The notes: generated by a model not told the origin, from the letters alone. Shown: positions 48,179 through 60,259, numbered from the stretch's first letter. The stretch: DNA of 64,000 nt from Hydractinia symbiolongicarpus (GCF_029227915.1 NC_079882.1:28634001-28698000); one strand, 5' to 3'. Translations and numbers: made by a program.

Positions 48179-51100
48179 GTGAGTTATTCAATGGTGTGAT
48201 CTTTTTTGGTTAGTAACCGCATCATTTTCTCTACACTCGAAGCTTACAAAGTGCAATGTCTATTTTATATTGTATTTCTAAAGTGAAAAGAAAAATATTA
48301 GACTTTAACTTAATAAATTAATAATAAAGACTGTGCGAACTTCTGCTTTTAAACACCTTGATAGGAGTTATAATACTGATAAATAATTCTTAAGAATAGC
48401 ACAACCTCCTCTGTTGCGTTTTTCGAAATCTTTTCTCAGTTCGTACAACTTGGTGGTTAATTGTATGACATCCAATCTTCAGTTAGATGTATGAGTTTTC
48501 CTTTTCACAAAAAATCGATACGATGAAAGAATCTAGAAGGTAATCTATCCATGCGTTAATGCGTTTCTTACGACAAAGCGTAGGAATTTGACTCCACTGC
48601 TTTTCACACGCTAATTATTTCATAGTTTCCTCTCCTCCTCCCTTCTTCGGTTTCAAACGTGGATGTTCTAATTAATTGGTAATTAATTATCTTTATAAAT
48701 CATGTATGGGAAATTGATGACAAGCGATTCTTAATTAGCGTAATTAGGAGATATCAATGCTGTTTAATTGATATGGTGTTATAGTGTTCGTCTAATAAAT
48801 TTGTTTCAGTTTATATTGTATAATAAGATACCAGCTACGTAATCTTATCTACTTCAGCCTCGTATTCAGTATTTATGTAAAAAAAAGGAACAATGCGGTC
48901 GTCATTAATATTCGTTACGTTTGCTTTACTTTGTTGAAGAGGGTCATTATATTTCCCTCTCTCTATTTGCGTGTATTCAGAGAAGGAAACCTTGATTTCG
49001 TCAAATATTTTTTTCTTTCATAACATTAAGGTTCATGCCTCAATCGTTTAAAGGATTTATCTCAGAAAAGGAAGAACGGATATTTTTATCCGTATGGATT
49101 ACAAAAAGGATGGCTCCTTTGACGTGCGAAAAGATAAATAAATGTTTTTACTTCAATGGGAATAGAAAACTTAGTTCCGTGACACGCATAATTAATTATT
49201 TAGAACAAAGCATTGTAAGATACGCCGGATAGTGTCCAGGCGAGTTTAGTTCTTGTTGTTCGAGTGAAATGAGCCTTCATTCCATGCGAAAACATGACGA
49301 ATTTAAAAAAAAAGTTCAGAGCTTAATATCTTGGTGGCATCATCAGTCCCGTTACATAGCAACGTTCTATTAAAGGAAACTTCTGATAATCTCTACATAG
49401 CTAAAGCAGGCTTATGATACCATATGTCATATTTATTTAAATTCTAAGAGTTTTTTACAAGCAGTAAAGCTTTGCGATTTGATTAGTTTATTCCGTCTTT
49501 AAGCTTGTAGTCACATAACCATTAAGACAATATTCAAGAAACGCGGACGTTAGTGTAGCTACTACGAAGTGCATTGCGACTAGCAACAACTTACAACTGG
49601 TTTGTTAACATGCTACTAAGTAGAAAATCGGTGTTTGATGACTTTTTGTTTGATGTAATGTTGTCATTTTGCGGTATGACATCACTTTGAGTGTGTGCTG
49701 AGAACAATAAACATGCGCTTGCATTCATGTAGGCAGAAAATATAAATCCAGTCAAAAAAGAAATTGGTAATTCTTTTTTAAATAACTGCCTTGCACTACA
49801 TAATCCTGCTTTTTTACCTATTAGAATGCGTGCGCATGTAAAAAACGAAACTTTAAAAGACAAAAACAAAAAATTAAAAATTTTGTTATGAGAAATGGTA
49901 CAGCACAGAAAAAAAGGGAATGTTCTGTGATTGATGACGTCAATTCTTAGTAATTTCCAGAATAGCATTTTTTTAAAAATACAACAAAAAGCTGTTGTAC
50001 CTGCTTAAAAAGGCGAGTTTTTAGCTCCAAAATAACACTTGCTTATTAATATTTCTAGGGTTAAGATTGTCTGACTAAGTACAGATAATATTTGTCAGTA
50101 CCTACCAAATGACTACATTGGTAATTTCATTTAATATGGTATTAATGTGGAGAATGTCATTAAAGGTCGGCACAGTATGTCAACTAGATTGGTTTAGTTT
50201 ACTTGAATTGCAAATTGGTAAAAGAACCAGTCAGTAGCATTCTACTTTCCATTTCCCTAATCTAACTTCTTAATCTAATTGCGGATTTTATTTAATTTCC
50301 TGGTTCCTTCTCTTAAAATCTTCACCTTGTCAATAACTTTGATCAATTAAGCATGGACATTGCACAAATAAATCGTCAGAAATATATAGTAGCTGAGAAA
50401 CAAAATCTCATCCGCTTAAAATAGAAATGACAGAGCAAAAGGTGTTGATAGTTTCGGCCTGTTTTATGTTTTTTAGTCGGTAGGAAAGCAGGTGTTTGTG
50501 GTGCAGGAACACCAAACAAACGCTCTGCGTTTTTTTTATTCTTCGGTTTCGCTTTGATACATGTATAGCTATATCCCTCGTAAGAATTTTTATAACCTTG
50601 TAAAATAACCTTGTTCAAATAGTTACATCACAATGAACTAAACTGAAATGGGAAAATTAGTCTTGCGTAGCATTGCATGCTATAATCAACAAAACGTCAT
50701 TCTAAACTATCACATTGCGTTAAAATTTCGACAATATCTCACACACCACTCGATTGATCCTAAAAATTCTTGAAATTTTCAACTAAGCATTAGTGATTCA
50801 ATATTTACGCACAGACACCCTGACTTGACAGTCATATGTCAACACTTTTGCATTTTGTAAAAGATTTTAGACAGCATAAAAGTGGATCTCTGCACGCCCT
50901 TTCAAAGAGATGTGTGACCCTTTCTAACAAAAACCTTAATCAGTGCGGGAAAAAGTGTTGGTATTACGTAGGGTGTTTTCTTCGCAATAAAAAGCTCATA
51001 TAACTCGCTTAAACAGACTCATTGTTCTTTTGCTTTCTACTAATGATGAAAAACAGACAACTTTTAAAAATAATGATGTGACGAAGAAAGAGAAAAATTT

Positions 51101-51579
51101 AATAACGTGTAGCGGACGTCAATTAGGAAGAGCTGTTGAACATATGATAGATAATTAAATTGAATCATATGTATGTTTACCGACATTAAATTATTAGCCG
51201 AAACAAAACGAATGCATCAAAATGCTACCCTTTTGAACTCTCCACTCTTTAATTGTAGCATGAAACCGCGATGTGATTGGCTGATGCGTAATATAAGTAT
51301 AACAAGAAAAAGTCGATGAACTCTTCCAATATTGTTAGTGTCTATTTCCCATGTTCCGCCCGGATGGTAATTACACTTTTGCTGAGAACGTTATTTAAAT
51401 AAGAAAGGAGTTAGCCTGACATTGTTTTATTTTCAAACATAACAAACAGCGCTATTCATTTTCAATTGTGGATATATATACGCTGTGTTCGCAGTATACG
51501 CCGACGTGACAAGAAAGTTAACTCAGTTGAATTTTTTACATAACTGTATGAGCTTGCATGCTAAAAAGTGTTCTATTAA
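48179..51579. other. Region between signal exons B and C
   Basis: AT-rich sequence without cysteine-rich exons. Minus-strand open frames at 49591-49968 and 50376-50618 show no domain or splice structure. A CRE-like TGACGTCA occurs near 49935. The TATATATA at 51473 belongs to exon C. Confidence 0.35.
51473..51480 (+). promoter_or_regulatory. TATA box upstream of exon C
   Basis: TATATATA followed by a GC-richer stretch (CGCTGTGTTCGCAG). It lies about 100 bp before the ATG at 51580, which would put transcription start near 51505. It is the most convincing core promoter in the window. Confidence 0.5.
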
Positions 51580-53870
51580 ATGGAGGTTATGCTGGATACG
51601 TTAATTTCGCGTTGTTTTCTGATAATAATCTTGACTGCAACATCTCGTGTAAGTGAGGTTTAAAAGTATAATATTTAGTTCCGTGTTTGCGCAGTTTTGT
51701 TGTTTACCATATGAATGTTATCAATTTAATAATATATTCAGCCCTAAAAGTGTTCTTATACATTTGTAATGATGTATTGGTTGATTTGTTTTTTAGAGCG
51801 AGAGCACGTATCAACTTTGCAGTACGAATGCACAGTGTGGAAAAGATCAGTGTTGCGCGATGAAAGGGTTGAACAGACTCGCATTTTGCATGCCTGCCAA
51901 ACAGCTCGGCGATCAATGTGTGCCAAATTATCTGGTTAGTTATTTTATTTATGTTTAGAAACAACCTTAACAATTTTTTATCATATTAATATCATAATGT
52001 GTGTTCCAAATGTTGTCAGAATTGCTACTTTGTGCTCAGGACGCACGGAATAGAAAATATACGACAGGCGAATATCAGATAATTGGAATTGTTCCACGGG
52101 ATCACAACTAGTCTGTAATAATAACAGTGCTGAAGCACCTCCATTGCTAAACCGTAAATTTAGCCCAAAAACGTGCTTTTTAAAAATAATTTCGGTGAAA
52201 GAACATTGCGTGACGATCTTGCCATATGGTTTAAAGCTCCTCCTTGTGACTCATCTTTCATAAGTCCTTTAAACCAATCAAAACGAGAGGTGTTACTTAC
52301 ATGATATGTTTCATGATTGGAGAAAAACATAGACCTCCCACGATAACATCTAGCTTTTAGAAAGTTGCCAATTTTACCAGTTCTATTTCCACATATACAT
52401 CAACAGGCAATGTACCTCTTTTGTGATTTAACAATTCAGAAGAGGAAAAAAAAAGACGTGTTTGTCTTGTTTTTAATTCCAAAACAGTTTGATTTGATTT
52501 ATATAATACTTGTTTACCCGGTTAAAATTTCTGTAAAATTTCCCCAGTACGCAAGCACACAAACGTAATATAAACATAGAAATAAGCAGTGGTGGCAAGG
52601 CAATGGAAACTACTTAAAAAAGTTGTTTCTGTCACCACTTAGAATCATGTAATGAAGTGTCAGTATGATTGACTCGAATTAAAAAGATTTTCATAGTCAA
52701 AAGAAACTTTTGATTCAAAGAGTTCATTAAAAATTTGATGCATTGATTTAGGACTTGTTAAAACAGTCTATCTTTACTAGCCTTAGACAGCATCACGTTG
52801 ATAAAAAAACACAGATCATTTTATAAATACGGTCAGCATTTAGCCAGAACGGATTATTTAATCTTTTTAGTGGTGTGATCTACTGAATTTAAGCTTGAAA
52901 ATAGACAAGATTGCATTTTCACAAGAGCTGTGCACCGACCCTCGTCCCCAGTTTTTTCCCCTTTTGATCTCTCATATTGAAAGCAAAAGATCCTGGAGAC
53001 GAGAATGGTGTGTACCGACAACGCAAAGTTTTCTCCCATCGAAGAAATGTGATTTTCTTCACATCAGAATCTTAAAAAATGTGATAAAGTTTATTTAAAA
53101 TCTTAAAAAATATCAGTAAAGTAATATGCAGTGTTTACAAGAGATCCCCTTTGCTTTTATTCATAATAATTTTTTTATGTCTTGTGCCAACACGCACAAG
53201 TTTAAAGTGTATTCATAACACCACATAGCTTCCATGGCATGACAATTAAGACAAACTCATTTTTTTATTGGTTAGCTCTAATCGACCAGTTAGTTACCGC
53301 TCCTTCTATATCTTAAGCATGAAAAAATTCCAGGTTTGAAACTAGAGTGACCTTATTAAATGAAAAAGCTTTTTCTTGCCTGTATAGTGACGAGATAAAG
53401 CTTTTTGAAATTGACATCTGTTGACGCTGTGTCATCAGTTGTTAATGTAAATAAAACGAGAAAGAAAAGAAAATATCATTCTTACAGATTCTATCAGTGG
53501 CTCCCAATCTCCCAATTAAATTTATTGGCTTATAATGCCGGAGACTAGCTGATTATTACTTTCTTTCAGTTTTTGGGTACTGCCTAATTTTTTTTATAAA
53601 TCTGAAAACGTTTATTCATATATAAAATTGTGTTATTTATAGTACGGCAGTTCTTACACTTGTGGTTGCAAACAAGGATTGACATGCGCACTAGTAGAAA
53701 AAAATAGATCTACGCTTAAAGAAAAGCATCGCTGCGTGAAGGTTTTGCCGGAAGCCGAAGAAATTGTGGAGGGCTCTAATAAATCGCCAACGAAAGACAG
53801 ATTCACAGCTACAGAGCTTAGTCGACTTCTCAAGTTAATAAACAACAAAGCAAGAATAAGAAAGGTATAA
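51580..53870 (+). CDS. Secreted 10-Cys protein, Dickkopf-Cys2/prokineticin-like
   Basis: Probably a small secreted signalling protein. Dickkopf proteins block Wnt signalling by binding LRP5/6, while prokineticins act through GPCRs; which role applies here is unknown. Exons 51580-51648, 51797-51934 and 53643-53870 give 144 residues, all junctions in phase 0. Residues 1-23 form a signal peptide with core CFLIIILTA. Ten cysteines follow with spacing C-x5-C-x4-CC-x10-C-x9-C-x11-C-x1-C-x5-C-x15-C, which is the Dickkopf second-domain/prokineticin/colipase pattern. FCMPAKQLGDQC and CGCKQGLTC, and the long last loop, are closer to Dickkopf Cys2. There is no first Dickkopf cysteine domain. A basic, helical tail of about 40 residues follows the last cysteine. 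Two further signal exons upstream (45351, 48110) could replace exon 1. Confidence 0.8.
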
Positions 53871-54656
53871 AACAACATGTTCTACATGGAACAAAAAAAA
53901 TTACACTCAGTGCAACAACCTTCCCCAGATGTTTAACTCTTCTCAAGTGATGGCGTCTCACAAAGACAAAGGAAATCACATGTGAAGAAAAATAGTTTGT
54001 TTGGGGTTTTTGTTCAACAAAAAGTGAAAACATTATTTTAAAGCATATTTTTCGGCATGAACTAAGATTCTGTTTTCAATATTTTTTCTGTTATCTTGGC
54101 GCTATGCTTTTTTCGATGTTTTTTTTGTCTGTTACAAACACATAGAAAGATGATTGTAAAAATCCACTGTAACTCTTCAAATTTTATTTCTCTGGTCACC
54201 ATCTTGAATAAGAACATTGCGCATGCGTACATAATAATTTAAACGATACTCGAAATGTAAATATATTACCAGATTGTATTATAGTAATTTATTGTTTATT
54301 AAGAGTGCAACCTATTTACCATATAAGCTTTTTTCACTTCTAAAGACCTCTTTTATGGCAATCTTCATTGCAACGCCTGTTGTTAATTTTTTGTAATCGA
54401 CCCTGGGCTTTGATCAAAACTATAACTTTTTATCTCGCGGGGGTAGTTTAAGAAGTGTTTTAAAAATAAGCTTAAAAATCAAATCTCCTCTAAAATATTG
54501 ACTTCTAAAATTTTTCTTCTTCTATGGATTCTATTCAATTGAACGTTTATTCAATAGGCGCGAAATACGTTGGCGTTTCGGTTCTTTACAGTGCCAGCAA
54601 CAACAAAAACAACAACAAAAACTACTACAGCAACGACGACGATAACAATAACATAG
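53871..54656. other. 3' flank of the 10-Cys gene
   Basis: Presumed 3' untranslated and intergenic DNA. A CAA/ACA-rich simple repeat lies at 54596-54652. No canonical AATAAA was found close to the stop, and no other gene is seen. Confidence 0.4.
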
Positions 54657-54659
54657 TAA

Positions 54660-55478
54660 AAGCCTGATTATATGAGGCTAGTTGCCTCGGTGCTAGCTCC
54701 TTTTCAGCCCGACACCAGTTTGCTATTATATGGGAAAAATCGAGCTACCTACAACCAAGCCGTTAACAGCACGAAAAAATCAAAATGACGCACACATGTA
54801 CTAAACAACGTATGGTGTACCAGCGAATGTTGATTTTAGGGAAAACAAACATTTCACTGTAATGCATACTAAAAGAAATAATCCTCCAAAACGTTATCAA
54901 TTTCATGGTTTTTAAAAAAAACCTGTTTAGGAAACAGTTGCTTTTGCGAAAACACCTGAGAAAAAGTAAATAAAGAGACAAATTTGGTTTAGAAATTGTC
55001 GTACAGGTCAGTGGTATACTGATATGGTGTTGGCTGTTGACTTTCTCGTGCGGAGTTCGACAAACTTTGTAATAAGACCCAACATAGTATTCCATTCCAT
55101 TAAATTCTCCCATGCATTTTAGGAGGTCCTCAACGAAATTTAATTTCAGTAATCTTTTCAAAGAAAAAAGCGCTTCTACTCTTCCAGCTACTGTTGTTTA
55201 CGCAATTCACCACAGCTCAGCTACCATTATTGTCATGTAAGGTACTTCGCGTGCGCCAACTCGTTTTTGTGCCGTTCCTGTCTCGGGACAAGCTATTACA
55301 TGATCAAGCCAGCTCGCCTCAAAAAAGCTGACCCGGGTTAAAAAAACGAGCTACCCTCCTCATGTAATCAAAATTGTCTACATAGAGCAAACATCTGCAA
55401 CAACTGGGTTGTGTTTACAAGTAGATTTCCGTTTACATGAACCACCACCGAGTCAACCCGCCTTATATAATCAGGCCC
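54660..55478. mobile_element. 819-bp MITE with TAA duplication
   Basis: The inverted ends are GCCTGATTATATGAGGC on the left and GCCTTATATAATCAGGCCC on the right. TAA flanks both sides (54657-54659, 55479-55481). The first two left bases (AA instead of GG) have diverged. The TATATGAGG word recalls the Harbinger ends at 5499. It contains internal GAGCTA/TAGCTC words. A 132-codon minus-strand open frame (54763-55161) is not recognisable as a transposase. Confidence 0.7.
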
Positions 55479-55481
55479 TAA

Positions 55482-57079
55482 CTATAAAAAAAATTAATTG
55501 TTGTCCCAGACTATTTACATGCTTTTTAATTACACAGAATTTTTCGTGCAGACTGATTTTGCGCCTTTTGATTGGCTTAATAGTTCCTCTTTCTATTTTT
55601 GTTGGCGCGGTATGTTCTGTCGGGTAATTGTATCTTTCAAGTCACCGCAAATTATCTCACTTTTTCAAAAAAGGCTGTGATAGTAGCTATATCTTTTTGA
55701 AAGAATTTTTTTATCTTCAGACATCTTCGACTTGATAAAAAAAGGAAGGGTGTGGCAGAAAGAGGTTGAAATTCAATTTATCTGAACATGATCTATTCAT
55801 TCAAACCAGCTTTCCTGTTAAGTAAGATCAATTTCAGTATATCACAAAAAACTTTTCATATCAATTGCTGATCAGGTATTATCTATTTATCTTATCATAG
55901 TATCGTTATTGATTTAAATATAGCATGTCACGTGTGAGAAATTGTTGGTCCGTCTTCTGATTGCTTACGGGGAGAAAGTTTTCTACTGGAAGAGCTAACT
56001 TGAACCCAGAGCCCCTTTGATACAATAATAAAACTACAATAAAAGACATGGTTTTAAGCCTTGAAAGAAAATAGAATAACAAAAGTAATGGTGGTATTTA
56101 AAAAAAAATTTATACACGCTTTCCAACCATTGCATATTTTTATACACAAAATGTAAAACAACGTCAACCCTGTTATACCTGCGGGAGGGAGGGGGGCGAG
56201 GATGCCCGCGGTACTTTTGACTGAGCATAACTTTTGTTGAGAATGTAATTGAGTGCTTGAACTTGTGACTTTCCCTAACTTCATGCTTGTGATAAAGAGG
56301 ATTTTTCTTGAAATTTTTTTGCGACGGAGGTAAACTATTGTGAATTTTAAAAAACGCTGACAATAATGTAGGAGTGTTTTAAATGACGTATATGTTACAT
56401 AAATATTTAATAACCATATATTTTGGTAGCCAGATGACCACCGAGGGTTGCTAAGGACATGGGTGCTAGGCATAAGTTACCGATCAGATTTGAGAGAAAT
56501 AATAGTCTAGCGGTAAGACGTCTTTTCTAATCCAATGACGTCTTCATCTTAAGTTTAATGACGAAAGTGTCCTTGAAATCAACGTGCAAGTTTAAATTTA
56601 AAAATAAATATTTTTTAACTTCTAGCAATTTTTTCCGGCTTAAATTTTTGCAAGAAAATGCAGTAAAAATATGGTGTTCTGATATTGTAACGGTCACAAA
56701 TTATCTCCACTGTATGTTTGTAGTCATATTTGCATTTAAAGCTGTTCGTCAGAATGTGTAATGGAGTTGAATAGATGTCGTTGTTGCGATAAAAAGTATA
56801 TGGTCTCTTCGACTGACTTAGAATAAGGGTTTTGGTCTAGAAAAAAAATTCTGCTAGAAGTAATTTAAAATGCGCCCTATTTTTCTTGCACAAGTAAGAA
56901 TAAAAACAGACAAGTGAAGTTCCAAACTTGTTTCCTCCTTCTACTTATATTTATTTTTTCATCACTTTTTAGGCTTCATACAAATGGTTATTGTGCCTGA
57001 ACTAAAAATGCATATAAAAATAATAATACAAAAAACATTTCGTAAAATTTATTTAATAAATAAACTAAATGTTATAGAT
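55482..57079. other. Intergenic, no gene recognised
   Basis: AT-rich sequence with overlapping minus-strand open frames at 56034-56473 that show no domain. A G-rich run lies at about 56183-56201. I see no exon or transposon end here. Confidence 0.4.
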
Positions 57080-57177
57080 ACGTCAATCTCGTTCCCAGGG
57101 CTCTTTTTCACTTTTTTTATGGAGCGCCGTCAGGCATAAAAAAAGTGAAAAAAGAGCCCTGGGAACGAGGTTGATGT
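57080..57177. mobile_element. Palindromic foldback MITE
   Basis: Two arms of roughly 45 bp pair almost completely around a short GC-rich centre (GGAGCGCCGTCAGG). The left arm reads CTCGTTCCCAGGGCTCTTTT and the right is its complement. A partial copy of one arm (GGCCCTGGGAACGAGGTTG) recurs at 62436-62454, so this is a dispersed family. Confidence 0.85.
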
Positions 57178-57419
57178 CAAATGTGCAGATACACAAGTAA
57201 GGAAGAGATAAAAGAAATTTTAGCATAGCAACAACATCATAATAACTAAAACAGGGAACCACCAGTCCCAAAAAATTGACTTTCACGAGGAGCGTTAGTT
57301 CATGTACGAGGTACACGAAATAGACAGTGGAAAGTAGGGTCTTCGACTGTTGTGTATTTAATTAGCTTCGTTGCACTAACTTTGGCTCGGGAGTTTAATA
57401 TTGGAATTATTTATTCATT

Positions 57420-57565
57420 GGCGGTTCTGTGGTAGTACTGCTGGTTCGCTGTAGGTTTCTGGTCGTTCTACGGAGACTGCTGGTTCTATGCTGGCTCTGT
57501 GGTGGTTCTACGGAGACTGCTGGTTCTATGCTGGCTGTGTGGTGGTTCTGCTGAGACTGGTGGTT
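57420..57565 (+). repeat. 40-bp tandem repeat
   Basis: About three and a half units with period 40. The core word CGGAGACTGCTGGTTCTATG starts at 57471 and 57511, and a variant CTGAGACTGG at 57551. Units are G/T-rich (CTGTGGTGGTTCT). Confidence 0.85.
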
Positions 57566-57759
57566 ACCTGTTTTAGTTTTTACGCAACAACATCACATGA
57601 AGACAAGGGAAAATATGAATAGGAGTGATTAAGGTAAGAAGTACTAAAGATTAAAAAATAAAAATAAACTACTTGTCTTGAAGAAGTCTAGAAAGTGCTC
57701 CATGCTCCTTGTGCCGCGTTTTGTAATAAAAACGGCTCATTCTGTAATAAATTTCTTCT

Positions 57760-57930
57760 TTGACGAGTGTCCTGATGAAATCAAATTTTCTCTAATTCTG
57801 GTGTTAACACCAACGCTTTGGCTAAATGTCCTGGTGAAATTAAATGTTCTAGTGATTCTGACTGAGAAATTGGATGATTATGATGAATGTTCGGTTGAAA
57901 TCAAACTTTCTGGCGAAATTAGTTTCAACT
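57760..57930 (+). repeat. 60-bp degenerate repeat with coding-like period
   Basis: Three units start near 57768, 57827 and 57888, each with TGTCCTGGTGAAAT-like sequence followed by AAATTTTCT-like sequence. Translated, they give Cys-Pro-x-Glu-Ile-Lys motifs (CPDEIKFS, CPGEIKCS, CSVEIKLS), partly in different frames. This may be a relic of a repeat protein or a simple minisatellite. Confidence 0.5.
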
Positions 57931-58339
57931 GAAAATAAAAAGCTGTTCTTTCAATGTAAGCACATTAGAGTGTTAATAATTTATATTTTTGATATTGTTA
58001 AATTCTAACTTAATAAGATAATAGAGAGGTATTCAAGTCACTAAATAAAGACCTAAAAGCAATGGAAAAGGGGTAGTCACTGTTTGTTCACCTATTTAAG
58101 TCAGTATTGACCATTGCTTTTTTTATATTTTGATAATTGAGCAAAATGGTACTAATGAAAAAAAAAGTGATAACAAAATCTGTACTCGTGTTTTAACCTA
58201 TTTAAAACCAGGAAATGATATTTCTAAGTGTGTTACAAGGGAGAATTTTCCCAGAGTGCAATATTACAAAGTACTAGAATTAGGTGGTACTGTTCGAGTT
58301 AAAAGTACATAGAGGCTTGCGAGCGTATGGACCGAAAAT

Positions 58340-59185
58340 TCAGTTACAATATTGTATTACTTTTACAAGGATGTACTCAAAATCTCTACGGATGCCTTTC
58401 GGTGGAATAAGGATTTTGATCACAGACAGTAGGTTTGCTGGTATAGAAGGTTTCAATAACTTTTTTAGAAATTTCTGCATTTTGTTTTCAATGAAAGCAA
58501 ACATTTTGTCTGAGACTAGATGATCTTCTGAGCCAACAAGGAATTTAATGAATACTTCAGTCAAGTTATTGCTGACTCCTCGCCAAGCAGACAAATCAAC
58601 TAAACTATATCTTCTCGTTTTGACCAAGGTACCTTGCTTTAATCAATGTCAATCATTTTCAGCATCAAATGCATATCCTCGTGGTGAAAAAGTGCTTCAA
58701 GCTGACGGTAAAGATCAGTGTAGCTTGAATAAAGCCTGTGATGCCTCCACACATCACTACAAAACATAGCTGCGTTCGTAAAGCGCTTTCCTCACATCTG
58801 GCATTAGATGAACAGCAACATAATCATAAATGACATAAATATCCTTTTGCGTAAAAAAATTAAAACGGTCAGAAAGATTCTTTGTTAATTTGATCATGTG
58901 CTTCAATCGATACGATCACCAGGTGGCCACTGGTGGTGGACATTATCGACTGCTATATGGTGGCACGAATCCCCTTTCCTTTTAAAACGAATTCTGGCTG
59001 CAAGTTAATGTTTGAAGTAAGTACTTGCAACGTGTGTGAATATGGTGACACGTTTACGCGAAAGTTTGTGGTGTTCTTTGAAGAACGTGTCTCCACCTTA
59101 AAAATGACATGTTTTTCTCCTGCGAACTTTACTTTCTATGGAGCGGCATTTTTATCGGAGGGTCAACGCCATATTCCTCTATAAA
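58340..59185 (-). pseudogene. Decayed DDE_1 (pogo/jerky/CENP-B-type) transposase relic
   Basis: Minus-strand pieces in shifting frames read in a sensible protein order. First is KFAGEKHVIFKVETRSS and FVLKGKG, resembling the strand and 'fkG' region after the first catalytic Asp. Next are QWPPGDRID, LTKNLSDRFNFFTQKDIYV, YDYVAVHLMPDVRKALYERS, GGITGFIQAT and an LYRQLEALFHHEDM-like segment. The last is an 95-codon open stretch (58627-58340, DHLVSDKMFAFIENKM, LIPPKGIRR). The order of an H-containing block, a GFIQ block and a basic tail fits DDE_1 domains. Several stops and frameshifts separate the pieces, so it cannot be functional. The family call is tentative; that it was once coding is firmer. 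Confidence 0.5.
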
Positions 59186-60259
59186 AAAAAAATAATCGCT
59201 GTCCAAACGTTTTGTAGATAGTTCTAAGTCTAATGATCAGATCGTCCTTGTCGATAGAATACCGCTTGTTCGGTCTTCTTAAGCTCACGCATATTTATTT
59301 TGCCATGATTTGATCTATTTGTTATTAAATTTAAGTTGTATTTTAATTGAGCCATCATATTATAATACCCGTATACGTCTGTCCGTCTGTCTGTCTGTCA
59401 CGCAAAATTGTAGCTTGGCTGCGCATAGCTGCTTTCCTCTAACCACGCCTGAACAATGCTAAAACAATCATAGTATTTGCTTTTTTCGTAACCTTCTCAT
59501 CGTCCCAACAACCTTTTTATACATCTTTTTAAAGTCATGTCTCTTTTTACCACGAATTTCGCCACTGCAAAAAGTCGACATTTTCGACCTAGCCATCCCG
59601 ACCATTCCTCCGGACCATTAATTCGGAGTGTTAAGCCTTTTTACGCCGGACTTTAGTTTCATTAACCAATCAGAATCCCTTTTCGTTTTACGTGTTTATG
59701 CAACCTGGCGTTTAATTTTTGGCGGAGCGTCCACGAGTTCACCAGAATACCGCAAGCACGAGGACGGATTGGTTTTACATACTTAATACATACATCCCCA
59801 TCTTTTCCCGATTTCTTTAAAGCACTTAGCTACACCTTAACTTTTTACTCCTTTATATTTTTTAAATTCTTGCAAAAGAATGCCATGGTTAACGCATTCT
59901 TATGTAAATATATTAACACATTCTCTAGCCATGTATCTTAATCAAATATTAAACAAACAAATTTTGGGACTTTAGCAAGGAATGTAGATTTTAAAGCAGC
60001 ATTCTGCTGAATCTAGCTAGCTATACCTAGCCGTATTTATTCCCATTCTTTTAAAGTTTTTATTCAGTTTGGTATATCAGTTGTGGCTAGCTAGCTCTTT
60101 TCAGCTACATCTGGCTAAAAAGTGAAAGTAGCCAAATGCAGTTTTTAGCTAGCTACAACAAATTTCTTATTAAATATTTTTTTATGATGCTAAATATAAT
60201 TAGGTAACTACACATTTTATCACTGCCACGAAAACTTATTCCGTAAAGTAATTGTTATA
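59186..60259. other. Intergenic, repeat fragments
   Basis: Contains the left-end copy of the Helitron-like unit (59355) and otherwise AT-rich sequence with CTAGCTAGC-type words near 60015-60150. No gene is recognised. Confidence 0.4.
59355..59430 (+). mobile_element. Left end of a Helitron-like element, second copy
   Basis: ATTATAATACCCGTATACGT followed by CTGTCCGTCTGTCTG matches the left half of the 44384-44499 unit. It also begins with TC after A. No matching hairpin and CTAG end was found within the next kilobase, so this is either truncated or part of a longer element. Confidence 0.5.

Noticed and set aside
52085-52112. Another Helitron-like right end (TTCCACGGGATCACAACTAGT)
   Set aside because: Only the right half of the hairpin is present and no left end was found; could be chance or a remnant.
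56034-56473. Two overlapping minus-strand open frames of 109 and 139 codons
   Set aside because: They overlap in different frames, show no family motif and lack supporting splice sites or neighbours.
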